From NCBI GenBank assembly GCA_027531255.1, contig JAPZRU010000009.1, positions 95,800-159,799 of the forward strand: a DNA stretch of 64,000 nucleotides, given 5' to 3'. Positions 1 to 9,583 of this stretch are shown in pieces. The notes under the pieces were generated by a model. The model worked only from the letters and a program-made list of their open reading frames with translations, was not told where the DNA came from and ran no database searches. The translations under genes were made by a program, and so were the position numbers. The stretch's first letter is position 1, and the number at the start of each line of letters is the position of its first letter. Origin of the DNA: Steroidobacteraceae bacterium. Its GTDB lineage: Bacteria; Pseudomonadota; Gammaproteobacteria; Steroidobacterales; Steroidobacteraceae.

Positions 1-144
1 CGCGGCGAGCAGCCTGCGGACGCGGCGGTGCGGCCACTCCGTGCGGTAGTGGAGCAGGAACGCGAGGCCGGCCTCGCGCAGCATCAGCACGGCGATTGCG
101 ACCAGCAGGCAGCCCGTGGGGAGGCCCTGGGCGTCGTCGAAGCG
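1..144 (-). pseudogene. possible remnant of a YitT-type membrane protein, cut by window edge
   Basis: Reading left from the smpB stop, one frame stays open to the window edge and gives a hydrophobic segment (GCLLVAIAVLMLREAG) followed by LAFLLHYRTEW. From memory this resembles the first helix of YitT-family membrane proteins, where REAG is followed by LLTGGTAGLAFLLHY; the LLTGGTAG stretch would be missing here. I found no start codon ahead of the hydrophobic segment. The text after HYRTEW turns basic and no longer looks like the family. A decayed gene is more likely than a working one, but only about 48 codons are visible, so the call is weak. Confidence 0.28.
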
Positions 145-145
145 C

Positions 146-619
146 TCAGCGGTTCCGCGCGCGCAGCACGCGCGCCTTGTCGCGCGCCCAGTCGCGGTTC
201 TTCTCGGTCTCGCGCTTGTCGTGCTGCTTCTTGCCGCGCGCGAGGCCGATCTCGAGCTTCGCGCGGCCGTCCTTCCAGTACATCGACAGTGGCACCAGCG
301 CGTAGCCCTTGCGCTCGACCGCGCCGACCAGGTGGTCTATCTCGCGTCGCTTCAGCAGCAGCTTGCGCGTGCGCGTCGGGTCCGCGATCACGTGCGTGGA
401 GGCGGAGTTCAACGGCGAGATGTGGCTGCCGAGCAGCCACGCCTCGTCGCCCTTCATCAGCACGTAGCCCTCGTTGAGCTGCAGGCGGCCGGCGCGCAGC
501 GCCTTGACCTCCCAGCCCTTGAGCGCGAGGCCCGCCTCGTAGCGCTCGTCGATGAAGTAGTCGTGCCGCGCGCGCCGGTTCTGGGCGATCGTGCCGGTGT
601 TGGAGTCCTTGTCGGGCAT
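146..619 (-). CDS. smpB: SsrA-binding protein SmpB
   Basis: SmpB binds tmRNA and brings it to stalled ribosomes for trans-translation. The 157-residue protein carries the family landmarks: RARHDYFI near residue 16, [10 protein letters not shown] near 35, the STHV and RTRKLLL strands, and the basic tail beginning GKKQHDKR near 130 that becomes helical in the ribosome. An in-frame ATG lies 11 codons upstream at 652. I prefer the start at 619 because it matches the usual family length and N-terminus, and because the upstream ATG overlaps a TACAAT -10 element. The gene is divergent from ratA. No tmRNA gene is visible in this window. Confidence 0.95.
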   Translation of the reverse strand: MPDKDSNTGTIAQNRRARHDYFIDERYEAGLALKGWEVKALRAGRLQLNEGYVLMKGDEAWLLGSHISPLNSASTHVIADPTRTRKLLLKRREIDHLVGAVERKGYALVPLSMYWKDGRAKLEIGLARGKKQHDKRETEKNRDWARDKARVLRARNR

Positions 620-650
620 GGTCTCGGTCGCGAGCGTGACGCGGTCGGCC

Positions 651-656
651 ATTGTA
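651..656 (-). promoter_or_regulatory. candidate -10 element for smpB
   Basis: The minus strand reads GGGCTACAATGG, so TACAAT overlaps the upstream ATG at 652. Transcription would begin near 644, leaving a leader of about 25 bases to the ATG at 619. No good -35 hexamer is visible. The placement argues against translation from 652. Confidence 0.4.
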
Positions 657-723
657 GCCCGCGTTGTCCCGCGGGCGGGGAGGCGCGAGAATGGCCCACC
701 CCCCGGCGACCTCCAGGACCGCA

Positions 724-1263
724 ATGCGCGAAGTGCGCCGCACGGCGATCGTTCCGTACACCCCGCAGCAGATGTACGCGATCGTCAACGACGTACGTCG
801 GTACCCGGAGTTCGTGCCCTGGTGCCCGGCGACGCGCGTGCACGCGGAGACCGAGACCAGCATCGAGGCGACGGTGGACGTGCAGCGTTCGGGCGTGCGG
901 CTCAGCCTCACGACGCGCAACAGCATGCGGCCGGGCGAACTGATCGAACTGAGCCTCGTCGACGGGCCGCTGCGCACGCTCGAGGGCTCGTGGCGGTTCG
1001 AGCCGATCCTCGAGCGCGCGACGCCCGTGGGCAACGCGGCCGCCACGTCGGCTCCGGTCGCGGGCGACCCGTCCGAACCCGGCGCCGACGCCCCGCCCGC
1101 GCCGCGCGTACGCGGTTGCCGCGTCGAGCTCGAGGTCCGGTTCGACTTCAAGAGCGCGGCGCTGACCGTGCTGTTCGGCCCCGTGTTCGAAGCCAGCTGG
1201 GACTCGCTGGTGGACGCCTTCGTGGTCCGCGCGCGGGCGCTGCACGGGACCGCGCGTGCCTGA
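724..1263 (+). CDS. ratA: RatA-type START-domain protein (ubiquinone-binding / ribosome-association toxin family)
   Basis: This is a 179-residue member of the RatA/Coq10 START-like family, small helix-grip proteins; E. coli RatA was reported to block 70S assembly, while Coq10 homologues bind ubiquinone. The start follows a well-placed AGGA. Visible landmarks are the opening strand [27 protein letters not shown] near residue 25, GSWRFEPI near 88 and the closing helix SWDSLVDAF near 158. An Ala/Pro-rich insert at about residues 96-131 splits the domain, so the protein is longer than the usual 145 or so. It overlaps rnfH by 8 bases, the usual partner. An upstream ATG at 664 is less likely. Confidence 0.9.
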   Translation: MREVRRTAIVPYTPQQMYAIVNDVRRYPEFVPWCPATRVHAETETSIEATVDVQRSGVRLSLTTRNSMRPGELIELSLVDGPLRTLEGSWRFEPILERATPVGNAAATSAPVAGDPSEPGADAPPAPRVRGCRVELEVRFDFKSAALTVLFGPVFEASWDSLVDAFVVRARALHGTARA

Positions 1264-1597
1264 GACGGTGCCGAGCCCCACGATCCGCGTCGAGGTGGCG
1301 TGGGCCGAGCGCGACCGCCAGGTACTCGTCGCCCTCGAGGTGCCTGCCGGCACGACCGCGGCGCGGGCGGTGGAACTCGCGGATCTCTCCCGCCGGCTCG
1401 GAGCGGTGCCGCAGGCCGACGCCCTCGGCGTGCACGGCCGCGTCGTCGCGCCCGAACGGGTGCTCGTGGCTGGCGATCGCGTGGAGCTCTACCGGCGCCT
1501 GCCGGTCGACCCGAAGGAGACGCGCCGGCGGCTGGCGCGAGAGGGCCGCACGATGGGGCGGACCGTGGGGTCCGGCGGCGCGCCGAACGCCGACTGA
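1256..1597 (+). CDS. rnfH: RnfH family ubiquitin-like protein
   Basis: A 113-residue RnfH (UPF0125) protein with a beta-grasp fold, starting at a GTG inside the end of ratA, so the two are probably translationally coupled. Family features are the opening strand IRVEVAWAERDRQ, the VPAGTTAARAVE turn, the segment LGVHGRVV and the near-terminal signature DRVELYRRLPVDPKETRRRLA. RnfH commonly travels with ratA and bamE, as here, although its biochemical role is not settled. The C-terminal tail is short and low-complexity. Confidence 0.9.
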   Translation: MPETVPSPTIRVEVAWAERDRQVLVALEVPAGTTAARAVELADLSRRLGAVPQADALGVHGRVVAPERVLVAGDRVELYRRLPVDPKETRRRLAREGRTMGRTVGSGGAPNAD

Positions 1598-1640
1598 CGC
1601 TGGAGTGTGGACGCGCGAGCGGCGCGTCGCGCGAAGCGGC

Positions 1641-2036
1641 TCAGGCGCCCGGCGACGTCGGCATCTTCGGATCGACGATCTCGCCGTCGGGCTTGTCGAT
1701 CCGCGCGACCTTCTCGTCCTCGAACCAGACGATGAAATGGCGGCGGTCCACCTTGCGCGTGCGCCCGTCCTTGAACAGGTACACGTAGTCCCACCGGTTC
1801 GGCGTGAACGAGTCGGCCACCATCGGGGTGCCGAGCAGGAAGCGCACCTGGCTGCGCGTCATGCCGACCGCGACCTGCTCGACGGCCGCGGCCTCCAGGT
1901 AGTTACCCTGCATGATGTTCATGCGGTACACGCAGCCGCTGGTCGCGGCCGCGAGCGCGCAAGCGGCCACCAGTGCGGCGGCCCGCGCCGCCATGGCGAG
2001 GCCGCACCTGTTCGGGACGTTCGCTGCAGAATTCAT
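1641..2036 (-). CDS. bamE: outer membrane assembly lipoprotein BamE (SmpA/OmlA)
   Basis: BamE is the small lipoprotein of the BAM complex that inserts beta-barrel proteins into the outer membrane. The 131-residue reading has an Ala-rich signal peptide ending in the lipobox TSGC with Cys near residue 35. The mature domain follows with YRMNIMQGNYLE, VGMTRSQVRFLLGTP near 57 and DSFTPNRWDYVYLF near 75, all typical of the family. It is divergent from fur across about 105 bases, a common arrangement in gammaproteobacteria. The chosen ATG gives a normal signal peptide; there is only a weak AGG ahead of it. Confidence 0.95.
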   Translation of the reverse strand: MNSAANVPNRCGLAMAARAAALVAACALAAATSGCVYRMNIMQGNYLEAAAVEQVAVGMTRSQVRFLLGTPMVADSFTPNRWDYVYLFKDGRTRKVDRRHFIVWFEDEKVARIDKPDGEIVDPKMPTSPGA

Positions 2037-2057
2037 CGGGTGCCTGACGCGGGCGGT

Positions 2058-2086
2058 TTGTCGGTTCCGCCCGCCCGTTGGATAAT
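2058..2086 (+). promoter_or_regulatory. candidate sigma-70 promoter for fur
   Basis: TTGTCG (2058-2063) and GATAAT (2081-2086) are separated by 17 bases. Transcription would start near 2093, giving a leader of roughly 50 bases before the fur GTG. Confidence 0.6.
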
Positions 2087-2141
2087 GGCTGCGCAGCATA
2101 CCGCAACCGTTCACGACGCTCGACTCGACCGGGGAATCACC

Positions 2142-2585
2142 GTGGAAAGCCAGGACCTCCGCAAGGCCGGACTCAAGGTGACGATGCCCCGCGTGAAGAT
2201 CCTCGAGATCCTCGGGGTGTCGCCGTCGCACCACCTGAGCGCGGAAGACATCTACAAGAAGCTGCTCGAGTCGAACGAGGACATCGGGCTGGCCACGGTC
2301 TACCGGGTGCTCACGCAGTTCGAGGCGGCCGGGCTCGTCACGCGCCACCACTTCGAGGGTGGCACGGCGGTCTTCGAGCTGAACCGCGGGGACCACCACG
2401 ACCACATCGTCTGCGTGGACTGCGGTCGCGTCGAGGAGTTCAGCGATCCGGACATCGAGGAGCGACAGGCCGAGGCGGCCGCGCGGCTCGGCTTCACGAT
2501 CGCGGACCACTCGCTGATCCTCTACGGGCACTGCCGCCGCGAGAACTGCCCCGGTCGCGCCGCGAAGGGCGCGTCGAACGGCTGA
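2142..2585 (+). CDS. fur: ferric uptake regulator Fur
   Basis: Fur is the Fe(II)-responsive dimeric repressor of iron acquisition genes. The GTG at 2142 gives 147 residues beginning like other Fur proteins (LRKAGLKVTMPR) and is preceded by GGGGA at good distance; an ATG at 2085 would add 19 unconserved residues. The winged-helix domain includes ATVYRVLTQFEAAGLV near 51. Metal ligands are visible: HHDH at 85-88, the CxxC pair at 91 and 94, and a second Cys pair at 131 and 136. It is a single gene facing away from bamE and converging on recN. Confidence 0.96.
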   Translation: MESQDLRKAGLKVTMPRVKILEILGVSPSHHLSAEDIYKKLLESNEDIGLATVYRVLTQFEAAGLVTRHHFEGGTAVFELNRGDHHDHIVCVDCGRVEEFSDPDIEERQAEAAARLGFTIADHSLILYGHCRRENCPGRAAKGASNG

Positions 2586-2592
2586 GCGGATC

Positions 2593-2612
2593 GCGACCGC
2601 GCTCGCGGTCGC
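2593..2612. terminator. GC-rich hairpin between convergent fur and recN
   Basis: GCGACCGC (2593-2600), loop GCTC, GCGGTCGC (2605-2612) forms an 8-bp stem followed on the plus strand by CGTTTCC. It lies 8 bases after the fur stop, between two converging genes. The T-tract is short, so termination efficiency is uncertain. Confidence 0.45.
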
Positions 2613-2645
2613 CGTTTCCGGTCGGAGCCGGTCCCCGGGCGCGTC

Positions 2646-4388
2646 CTACTTCTTGCGGCCGCTGCCCGCCCGTGCGCGCTTCGGTCCGGTGGCGGGCTCG
2701 GCCGCCGGCGCGGCCTCGGGCTTCGCGAGCATCTCGCGGGCGTGCTCGCGCGCCTTGTCGGTGATCGACACGCCGCCCAGCATCCGCGCCAGTTCCTCCA
2801 CGCGCTCGTCGTAGGCGAGCTCGGCCAGCGACGTGCGGCTGGTGCGGCCGTCCGTAAGCTTCGCGACGCGCACCTGGTGGTCGGCCTGGCTCGCGACCTG
2901 CGGCAGGTGGGTAACGCACAGCACCTGCCCGCGCGTGCCGAGCGCGTGCAGCTGGCGGCCGACCATCTCGGCGACGCCGCCGCCGACGCCGGCATCGACC
3001 TCGTCGAAGATCATGCAGGTACGCCCGCGTGCGTCGTTCACGGCGGCCGCCACCTGCACCGCGAGGCTGATGCGCGAGAGCTCGCCGCCGGAGGCGACCT
3101 TGGCGACCGGCTTCGGCGGCTGGCCCGGGTTGGCGCTGACGAGGAACTCGATGAGGTCCGCACCGTGCGGCGACGCGACCGCATCGGCAGCGCGCTCGAC
3201 GCGGATCTCGAAGCTGCCGCCCGGCATGCCGAGCACGCGCATCAGGTCCGTGACGGCGCGGGACAGCGCCTTCGCGGCCTTGCGCCGTCCGACGCCGAGC
3301 GCATCGGCGGCCGCCTGGTAATCGCGGCCCAGCGCCACGAGCCGCTGCTCTAGATCCTGGACGCGGACTTCCGCGTTCTCGAGCCCACGCAGTTCCTCGG
3401 CGAGTCGCTCGAGCTGCGCCGGCAGCTCCTGCGGGTCCACCCGGTGCTTGCGGGCCAGTTCCTCGATCGAGGCCATGCGGCGCTCGACGGATTCCTGGCG
3501 GCGTGGATCGACCTCGAGCCCGTCGAGGTAACCCGCGAGCTCGCGGCCCGCTTCCTTCAGCTGGATCAGCGCCTCGTCGACCAGCAGCAGCGCCGGGCGC
3601 AGGCTCGGGTCGAGTTCCGCGGCCGCGCGCAACGCGCCCCCGGCGCGGCTCGCGAGCGTGTGCGCGTCGGTGCCTTCGCCTTCGTAGAGCAGTCCGAGCG
3701 CGAGTTGCGCGCCCTCGGCTAGACGGCCGCGGTTGGCGAGCCGCGAGGCCTCCTCCGCGAGCTCGGCGACTTCGCCCGGCTTCAGTGCCAGCGCTTCCAG
3801 TTCCTGCACCTGGTAGCGCAGCAGTTCGAGGCGGGAGTCGCGGTCGGCGGCCGCGGCGCACAGGTCCGCGAGCCGGCCGTGCACGTCGCGCCACTCGGTC
3901 GCGAGCCGCGCGACCGGCGCGAGCAGCGCGCCGTGGCCGCCATGGTCGTCGACCAGCGCACGCTGCGTGTCGCGGCGGATCAGCGACAGGAATTCCTGCT
4001 GGCCGTGGATGTCGATCAGGCAGTCGCCGAGCGCGCGGATCACCTGCAGCGGCAGGGTCTGCCCGTTCACGTAGGCGCGCGAGCGGCCGTCCGCGCCGAT
4101 CACGCGGCGCAGCTGCACCTCGCCCTCGTGCTCGATCGACTGCTCTTCGAGCCAGCGCCGCGCGGGCGCGTTGTCCGCGATCTCGAAGGTCGCGGTGATC
4201 TCCGCCCGTTCCGCCCCGTGACGCACCACGTCGGCGCCGGCGCGCCCGCCGATCGCGAGCATGACCGCGTCCACGAGGATCGACTTGCCGGCGCCGGTCT
4301 CGCCGGTCAGCGCGGTGAGGCCCGCGCGCAGCTCGAGCTCGACGGCATCGATGATCGCGAAGTCGCGGATCTGCAGGTGCGTGAGCAT
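2646..4388 (-). CDS. recN: DNA repair protein RecN
   Basis: RecN is an SMC-like ATPase that holds DNA ends together during recombinational double-strand break repair. The 580-residue protein has an N-terminal Walker A (GETGAGKS near residue 29), the GQQEFLSLIRRDTQR region near 120, long coiled-coil arms, an ABC signature with LSRI near 405, and a Walker B ending in FDEVDAGVGG near 460. The C-terminal tail is Ala/Lys-rich. It lies 13 bases downstream of nadK, so both are probably cotranscribed leftwards. Confidence 0.97.
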   Translation of the reverse strand: MLTHLQIRDFAIIDAVELELRAGLTALTGETGAGKSILVDAVMLAIGGRAGADVVRHGAERAEITATFEIADNAPARRWLEEQSIEHEGEVQLRRVIGADGRSRAYVNGQTLPLQVIRALGDCLIDIHGQQEFLSLIRRDTQRALVDDHGGHGALLAPVARLATEWRDVHGRLADLCAAAADRDSRLELLRYQVQELEALALKPGEVAELAEEASRLANRGRLAEGAQLALGLLYEGEGTDAHTLASRAGGALRAAAELDPSLRPALLLVDEALIQLKEAGRELAGYLDGLEVDPRRQESVERRMASIEELARKHRVDPQELPAQLERLAEELRGLENAEVRVQDLEQRLVALGRDYQAAADALGVGRRKAAKALSRAVTDLMRVLGMPGGSFEIRVERAADAVASPHGADLIEFLVSANPGQPPKPVAKVASGGELSRISLAVQVAAAVNDARGRTCMIFDEVDAGVGGGVAEMVGRQLHALGTRGQVLCVTHLPQVASQADHQVRVAKLTDGRTSRTSLAELAYDERVEELARMLGGVSITDKAREHAREMLAKPEAAPAAEPATGPKRARAGSGRKK

Positions 4389-4401
4389 CGGCTCGCCGGC
4401 C

Positions 4402-5298
4402 TCAGGTCTCGGGGTGGGCGTGGCGCGCCCCGCGGCCCCAGTGCAGCTTGGAGCGCAGGATGCGGTAGTAGTCGTAGCCGGGCGGGTGCAGCAGCGTGAC
4501 GCGCTCGGGTGCAGGGCCGATCGTCAGGCGCGCCTCCGGCTCGAGGTCGCCGAGCACCACGCCGTCGCAGGTGACCTGCGCCTTGGTGGCGGCGCGCGGC
4601 ACGAGCCGCACCTCGATCTCGCAGCGGCGGCTGACGACGATCGGGCGATCCGAGAGCGTATGAGGGCAGATCGGCGCGAGCACGAGCGCGTCGAGATCCG
4701 GCTGGATGATCGGACCGCCGCACGACAGCGCGTAGGCCGTGGAGCCGGTCGAGGTCGCGGCGACGAGGCCGTCGCCGCCGTGGGTGTTCACGTAGCGGCC
4801 GTCGATCCAGGTCTCGAAGTCGAGCATCCGTCCCGTTTCCCACTTCTGGACCACGACGTCGTTCAGCGCGACCGCGCGCCGCTCCGCGCCGTCCGGCCCG
4901 TGCAGGCACGCCGCCAGCAGGTGCCGCACGTCGCGCGAATAGCGACCTGCCAGCACGTCGCCGAAGCGCTCGAGCATCTCGGCGGCGGCGACGTCGGCCA
5001 GGAAGCCGAGGCGGCCCCGGTTGATGCCGAGCAGCGGCAGATCGCGGGAGTAGGCGAGGCGGGCGGCGTGGAGCAGCGTGCCGTCGCCGCCGACCGCGAC
5101 CAGCAGCTGCGCCGAGTCGGCGAAGGCCGACTCGTCGACGCGCTCGACGGGGGCCTGGAAAGCCGCGGTGTTGCTACGATCCACGTAGACGCGGATCCCG
5201 CGCTCCGCGGCGTTCGTGGCCAGCGCGGCCATCGCCTCGGCGACGGGCGCATCCGCGTAGCGACCGACGAGGGCGACAGTCTGGAAATGTGCGCTCAT
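4402..5298 (-). CDS. nadK: NAD kinase
   Basis: NadK phosphorylates NAD to NADP using ATP (or polyphosphate) in the cytosol. The 298-residue protein shows the hallmark GGDGT motif near residue 72, LLGINRGRLGFL near 92, the NDVVV segment, and the glycine-rich TSTGSTAYALSCGGP near 180 that forms the active site. Length matches the family. It is the first gene of a leftward pair with recN and is divergent from hrcA. Confidence 0.97.
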   Translation of the reverse strand: MSAHFQTVALVGRYADAPVAEAMAALATNAAERGIRVYVDRSNTAAFQAPVERVDESAFADSAQLLVAVGGDGTLLHAARLAYSRDLPLLGINRGRLGFLADVAAAEMLERFGDVLAGRYSRDVRHLLAACLHGPDGAERRAVALNDVVVQKWETGRMLDFETWIDGRYVNTHGGDGLVAATSTGSTAYALSCGGPIIQPDLDALVLAPICPHTLSDRPIVVSRRCEIEVRLVPRAATKAQVTCDGVVLGDLEPEARLTIGPAPERVTLLHPPGYDYYRILRSKLHWGRGARHAHPET

Positions 5299-5442
5299 GC
5301 AGGTGCAGCCGGGCGGGCGGCCGGCACCTTAGCACGCCGTTCGCAACGTCAACCACCCGTGCGCCATTGGTCGCGGAACGCCGCGGAAATGCGCTGTGGC
5401 GACGCCGCTGCCGCCCCGTCTCGTGGCCGCCGTGCGCTCCGG

Positions 5443-5472
5443 TTGACACTGCCGAGAAGTCGTCGCTACGCT
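5443..5472 (+). promoter_or_regulatory. candidate sigma-70 promoter for hrcA
   Basis: A consensus TTGACA (5443-5448) is followed 18 bases later by TACGCT (5467-5472), 48 bases ahead of the hrcA ATG. I see no full CIRCE inverted repeat here; a lone TTAGCAC at about 5331 is only one half-site-like match. Confidence 0.5.
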
Positions 5473-5519
5473 GGCTTGCGCCAGTCCGAAAACTGTTCTC
5501 GGACAAGTGCTTAAAGCGG

Positions 5520-6629
5520 ATGGACAGAACCGTGGCCGAAGACCTGCGGGAGTTCGGGCGAGGCGAGGGCCGAGGGGGCGCGACGCCGCCGCTGTCGGAC
5601 CGCGCGCAGCGCCTGCTGCGCGTGCTCGTCGAGGCCTACATCCGCGACGGCCAGCCGGTCGGCTCGCGCACGCTGTCGCGCGAGTCGGGGCTCGCGCTCA
5701 GCTCGGCGACCGTCCGCAACGTGATGGCCGATCTCGAGGAGCTCGGCTTCGTCGCGTCTCCGCACACCTCGGCCGGGCGCATCCCGACCGACAAGGGCTA
5801 CCGGTTCTTCGTGGACACGCTGCTGAAGCTGCGGCCGTCGGCGGACGACCAGATCTCGGCGCTCGTCCAGCAGCGCCTGAACGAGCGTGCGGACGACCCC
5901 AAGGCGCTGATCGCCTCCGCCTCGCAGCTGCTCTCGCACCTGACGCGGCTCGCGGGCGTGGTCACGGTGCCGCGCAACCAGCACGCCGCCGTCACCCAGA
6001 TCGAGTTCGTCGCGCTGTCCGAGAACCGCGTGCTCGCGATCCTCGTCGTGAACGGGCGCGAGGTGCAGAATCGCATCCTGCAGCTCGGCCGCCGCTTCGG
6101 CGCCGAGGAACTCCGTCGCGCCGCGGCCTACCTGAACGAGCAGTTCAGGGGCCGCGAGCTCCACGAGGTGCGTGCGCACCTGCTGTCGCAGCTGCAGGAG
6201 ACGCGCGCCCACATGGACCGCCTGATGCAGGACGCGATCACGATGGCGCAGCAGATGTTCGAGCCGCGCACGCCCGGCGAGGCGCCGGTCGAGGTCGTTA
6301 TCGCGGGCGAGACGAACCTGATGGGCTTCCAGGAGCTCTCGAACGTCGACCGGCTGCGCCGCCTGTTCGAGGCCTTCAACGAGAAGCGCGACATCCTGCA
6401 CCTGCTCGACCAGTGCCTGCGCGCCGACCGCGTGCAGATCTTCATCGGGCAGGAGTCCGGCTATCAGATCCTGGACGACTGCAGCGTCGTGACCGCCCCG
6501 TACACCGTCGACAACGAAGTGGTCGGGGTGCTGGGCGTGATCGGTCCGACCCGGATGGCCTACGAGCGCGTGATCCCGATCGTGGACCTCACGGCCCGGC
6601 TGGTCGGCTCCGCGCTGAACAACCGCTGA
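5520..6629 (+). CDS. hrcA: heat-inducible transcription repressor HrcA
   Basis: HrcA represses class I heat-shock genes by binding CIRCE operators. The 369-residue product has the N-terminal winged-helix domain (RLLRVLVEAYIRDGQPVGS, then ATVRNVMADLEELGF, then TSAGRIPTDKGYR), the central dimerisation region and the C-terminal segment IGQESGYQILDDCS. I start at the ATG at 5520, though a GTG at 5532 is possible; neither has a strong ribosome-binding site. It stands first in the hrcA-grpE-dnaK-dnaJ block, but no CIRCE copy was found ahead of any of these genes, so its targets, such as groESL, probably lie elsewhere. Confidence 0.95.
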   Translation: MDRTVAEDLREFGRGEGRGGATPPLSDRAQRLLRVLVEAYIRDGQPVGSRTLSRESGLALSSATVRNVMADLEELGFVASPHTSAGRIPTDKGYRFFVDTLLKLRPSADDQISALVQQRLNERADDPKALIASASQLLSHLTRLAGVVTVPRNQHAAVTQIEFVALSENRVLAILVVNGREVQNRILQLGRRFGAEELRRAAAYLNEQFRGRELHEVRAHLLSQLQETRAHMDRLMQDAITMAQQMFEPRTPGEAPVEVVIAGETNLMGFQELSNVDRLRRLFEAFNEKRDILHLLDQCLRADRVQIFIGQESGYQILDDCSVVTAPYTVDNEVVGVLGVIGPTRMAYERVIPIVDLTARLVGSALNNR

Positions 6630-6686
6630 CGGGGCCCGGCCCGCAACCCGGCTCGCGCCGCCCGGCGTCGTCCGCCGCGGTTCGCT

Positions 6687-6713
6687 CTTGAAACCCCGGG
6701 GCCCCGTCCCCAT
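6687..6713 (+). promoter_or_regulatory. near-consensus sigma-32 heat-shock promoter for grpE
   Basis: CTTGAAA (6687-6693) and CCCCAT (6708-6713, followed by CC) are separated by 14 bases, closely matching the sigma-32 consensus CTTGAAA-N11-16-CCCCATNT. It lies about 70 bases ahead of the grpE ATG. A weaker variant, CTTGAAC at 7401-7407 with CCCGCACG at 7421, precedes dnaK. Confidence 0.75.
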
Positions 6714-6783
6714 CCTCCGCGCCCAATCGTCGGACCCGTCGGTGCCCGGACTCCCCCGGCGCCGGGCCGGTCCCGGAGGCTCC

Positions 6784-7356
6784 ATGAGTTCGCACGACCC
6801 GCAGTTCGACCCGTCCCGCGCCACTCCGCCGCCGGCGGACGATCCCGAGGCCACGGCCGTGCTGCCGGAGAACTCGCTCCGCCCGGGCGTCGCCGCGCTC
6901 GAGAAGGCGCTGGCCGAGGCGACCGCGAAGGCCGATGAGAACTTCGCGCTCTACGTGCGCGCGCTGGCGGAAGTGGACAACGTCCGCAAGCGCACCGCCC
7001 GCGACGTCGAGCAGGCCGCCCGCTCCGGGGTCGAGAAGCTCGCGCAGGAGCTGCTGCCGGCGATGGACAGCTTCGAGATGGCGGCCGCGGCCGGTGCGAA
7101 CGCCGACGCCCGGAGCCTGCTGGAAGGCCAGGCGGCGACGCTCCGGCTGCTGCAGAAGGCGTTCGAGAAGGCCGGCATCCAGGCCGTCGACCCGACCGGC
7201 CAGCCGTTCGACCCGGAGCGGCACGAGGCGATGGTCGCCCAGCCGACCGCCGACGCTCCGCCCGACACGGTGCTGCAGACGATCCAGAAGGGCTACGTGC
7301 TGCAGGGGCGCCTGCTGCGCCCGGCGCGCGTGATCGTCGCCCGCGCCCCGGGCTGA
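6784..7356 (+). CDS. grpE: nucleotide exchange factor GrpE
   Basis: GrpE releases ADP from DnaK in the DnaK-DnaJ-GrpE chaperone cycle. The ATG at 6784 follows a clear GGAGG and gives 190 residues. After an acidic disordered head comes the dimerising helix (YVRALAEVDNVRKRTARDVEQA), then the beta domain with GVEKLAQELLPAMDSF, DPTGQPFDPERHEAM and the terminal GYVLQGRLLRPARVIV. Length and order are normal. Transcription is probably driven by the sigma-32 promoter just upstream. Confidence 0.96.
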   Translation: MSSHDPQFDPSRATPPPADDPEATAVLPENSLRPGVAALEKALAEATAKADENFALYVRALAEVDNVRKRTARDVEQAARSGVEKLAQELLPAMDSFEMAAAAGANADARSLLEGQAATLRLLQKAFEKAGIQAVDPTGQPFDPERHEAMVAQPTADAPPDTVLQTIQKGYVLQGRLLRPARVIVARAPG

Positions 7357-7497
7357 CCGGGGCGGGGCGGGGCCGGTGGCGCGACGCGCTCCGGCCCGCC
7401 CTTGAACGCCGTCGGTGCGGCCCGCACGTAGACCCCAAGTCCTCGACCAGACACCCTTCCCGAAACTCGCCCGAATCCGGCTCCCAGGAGTAATCCC

Positions 7498-9420
<1,923 letters not shown>

Positions 9421-9455
9421 GCCCCGCGCGCTGAGCGGCGGACACGGGTGACGAG

Positions 9456-9482
9456 GCGGCGCGGCGAGGAGCCGCGCCGCTT
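9456..9482 (+). terminator. hairpin between dnaK and dnaJ
   Basis: A perfect 10-bp stem, GCGGCGCGGC (9456-9465) and GCCGCGCCGC (9471-9480) around a GAGGA loop, is followed only by TT. It may cause partial termination or protect the grpE-dnaK mRNA end, as an intercistronic hairpin lowering dnaJ relative to dnaK. Confidence 0.5.
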
Positions 9483-9583
9483 GCTACAGTGACCGCAGGG
9501 TTCGAAGGCAGGCGCGTGCGCGGTGCGCGCGCCGCCCACGGGAGGACGACGACGCGGGCCGCGCGCCCGCGGACGTGATCGGC

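Noticed and set aside
5299..5519. CIRCE operator upstream of hrcA
   Set aside because: Only a TTAGCAC-like half near 5331 is seen; the paired GAGTGCTAA half at the required spacing is missing.
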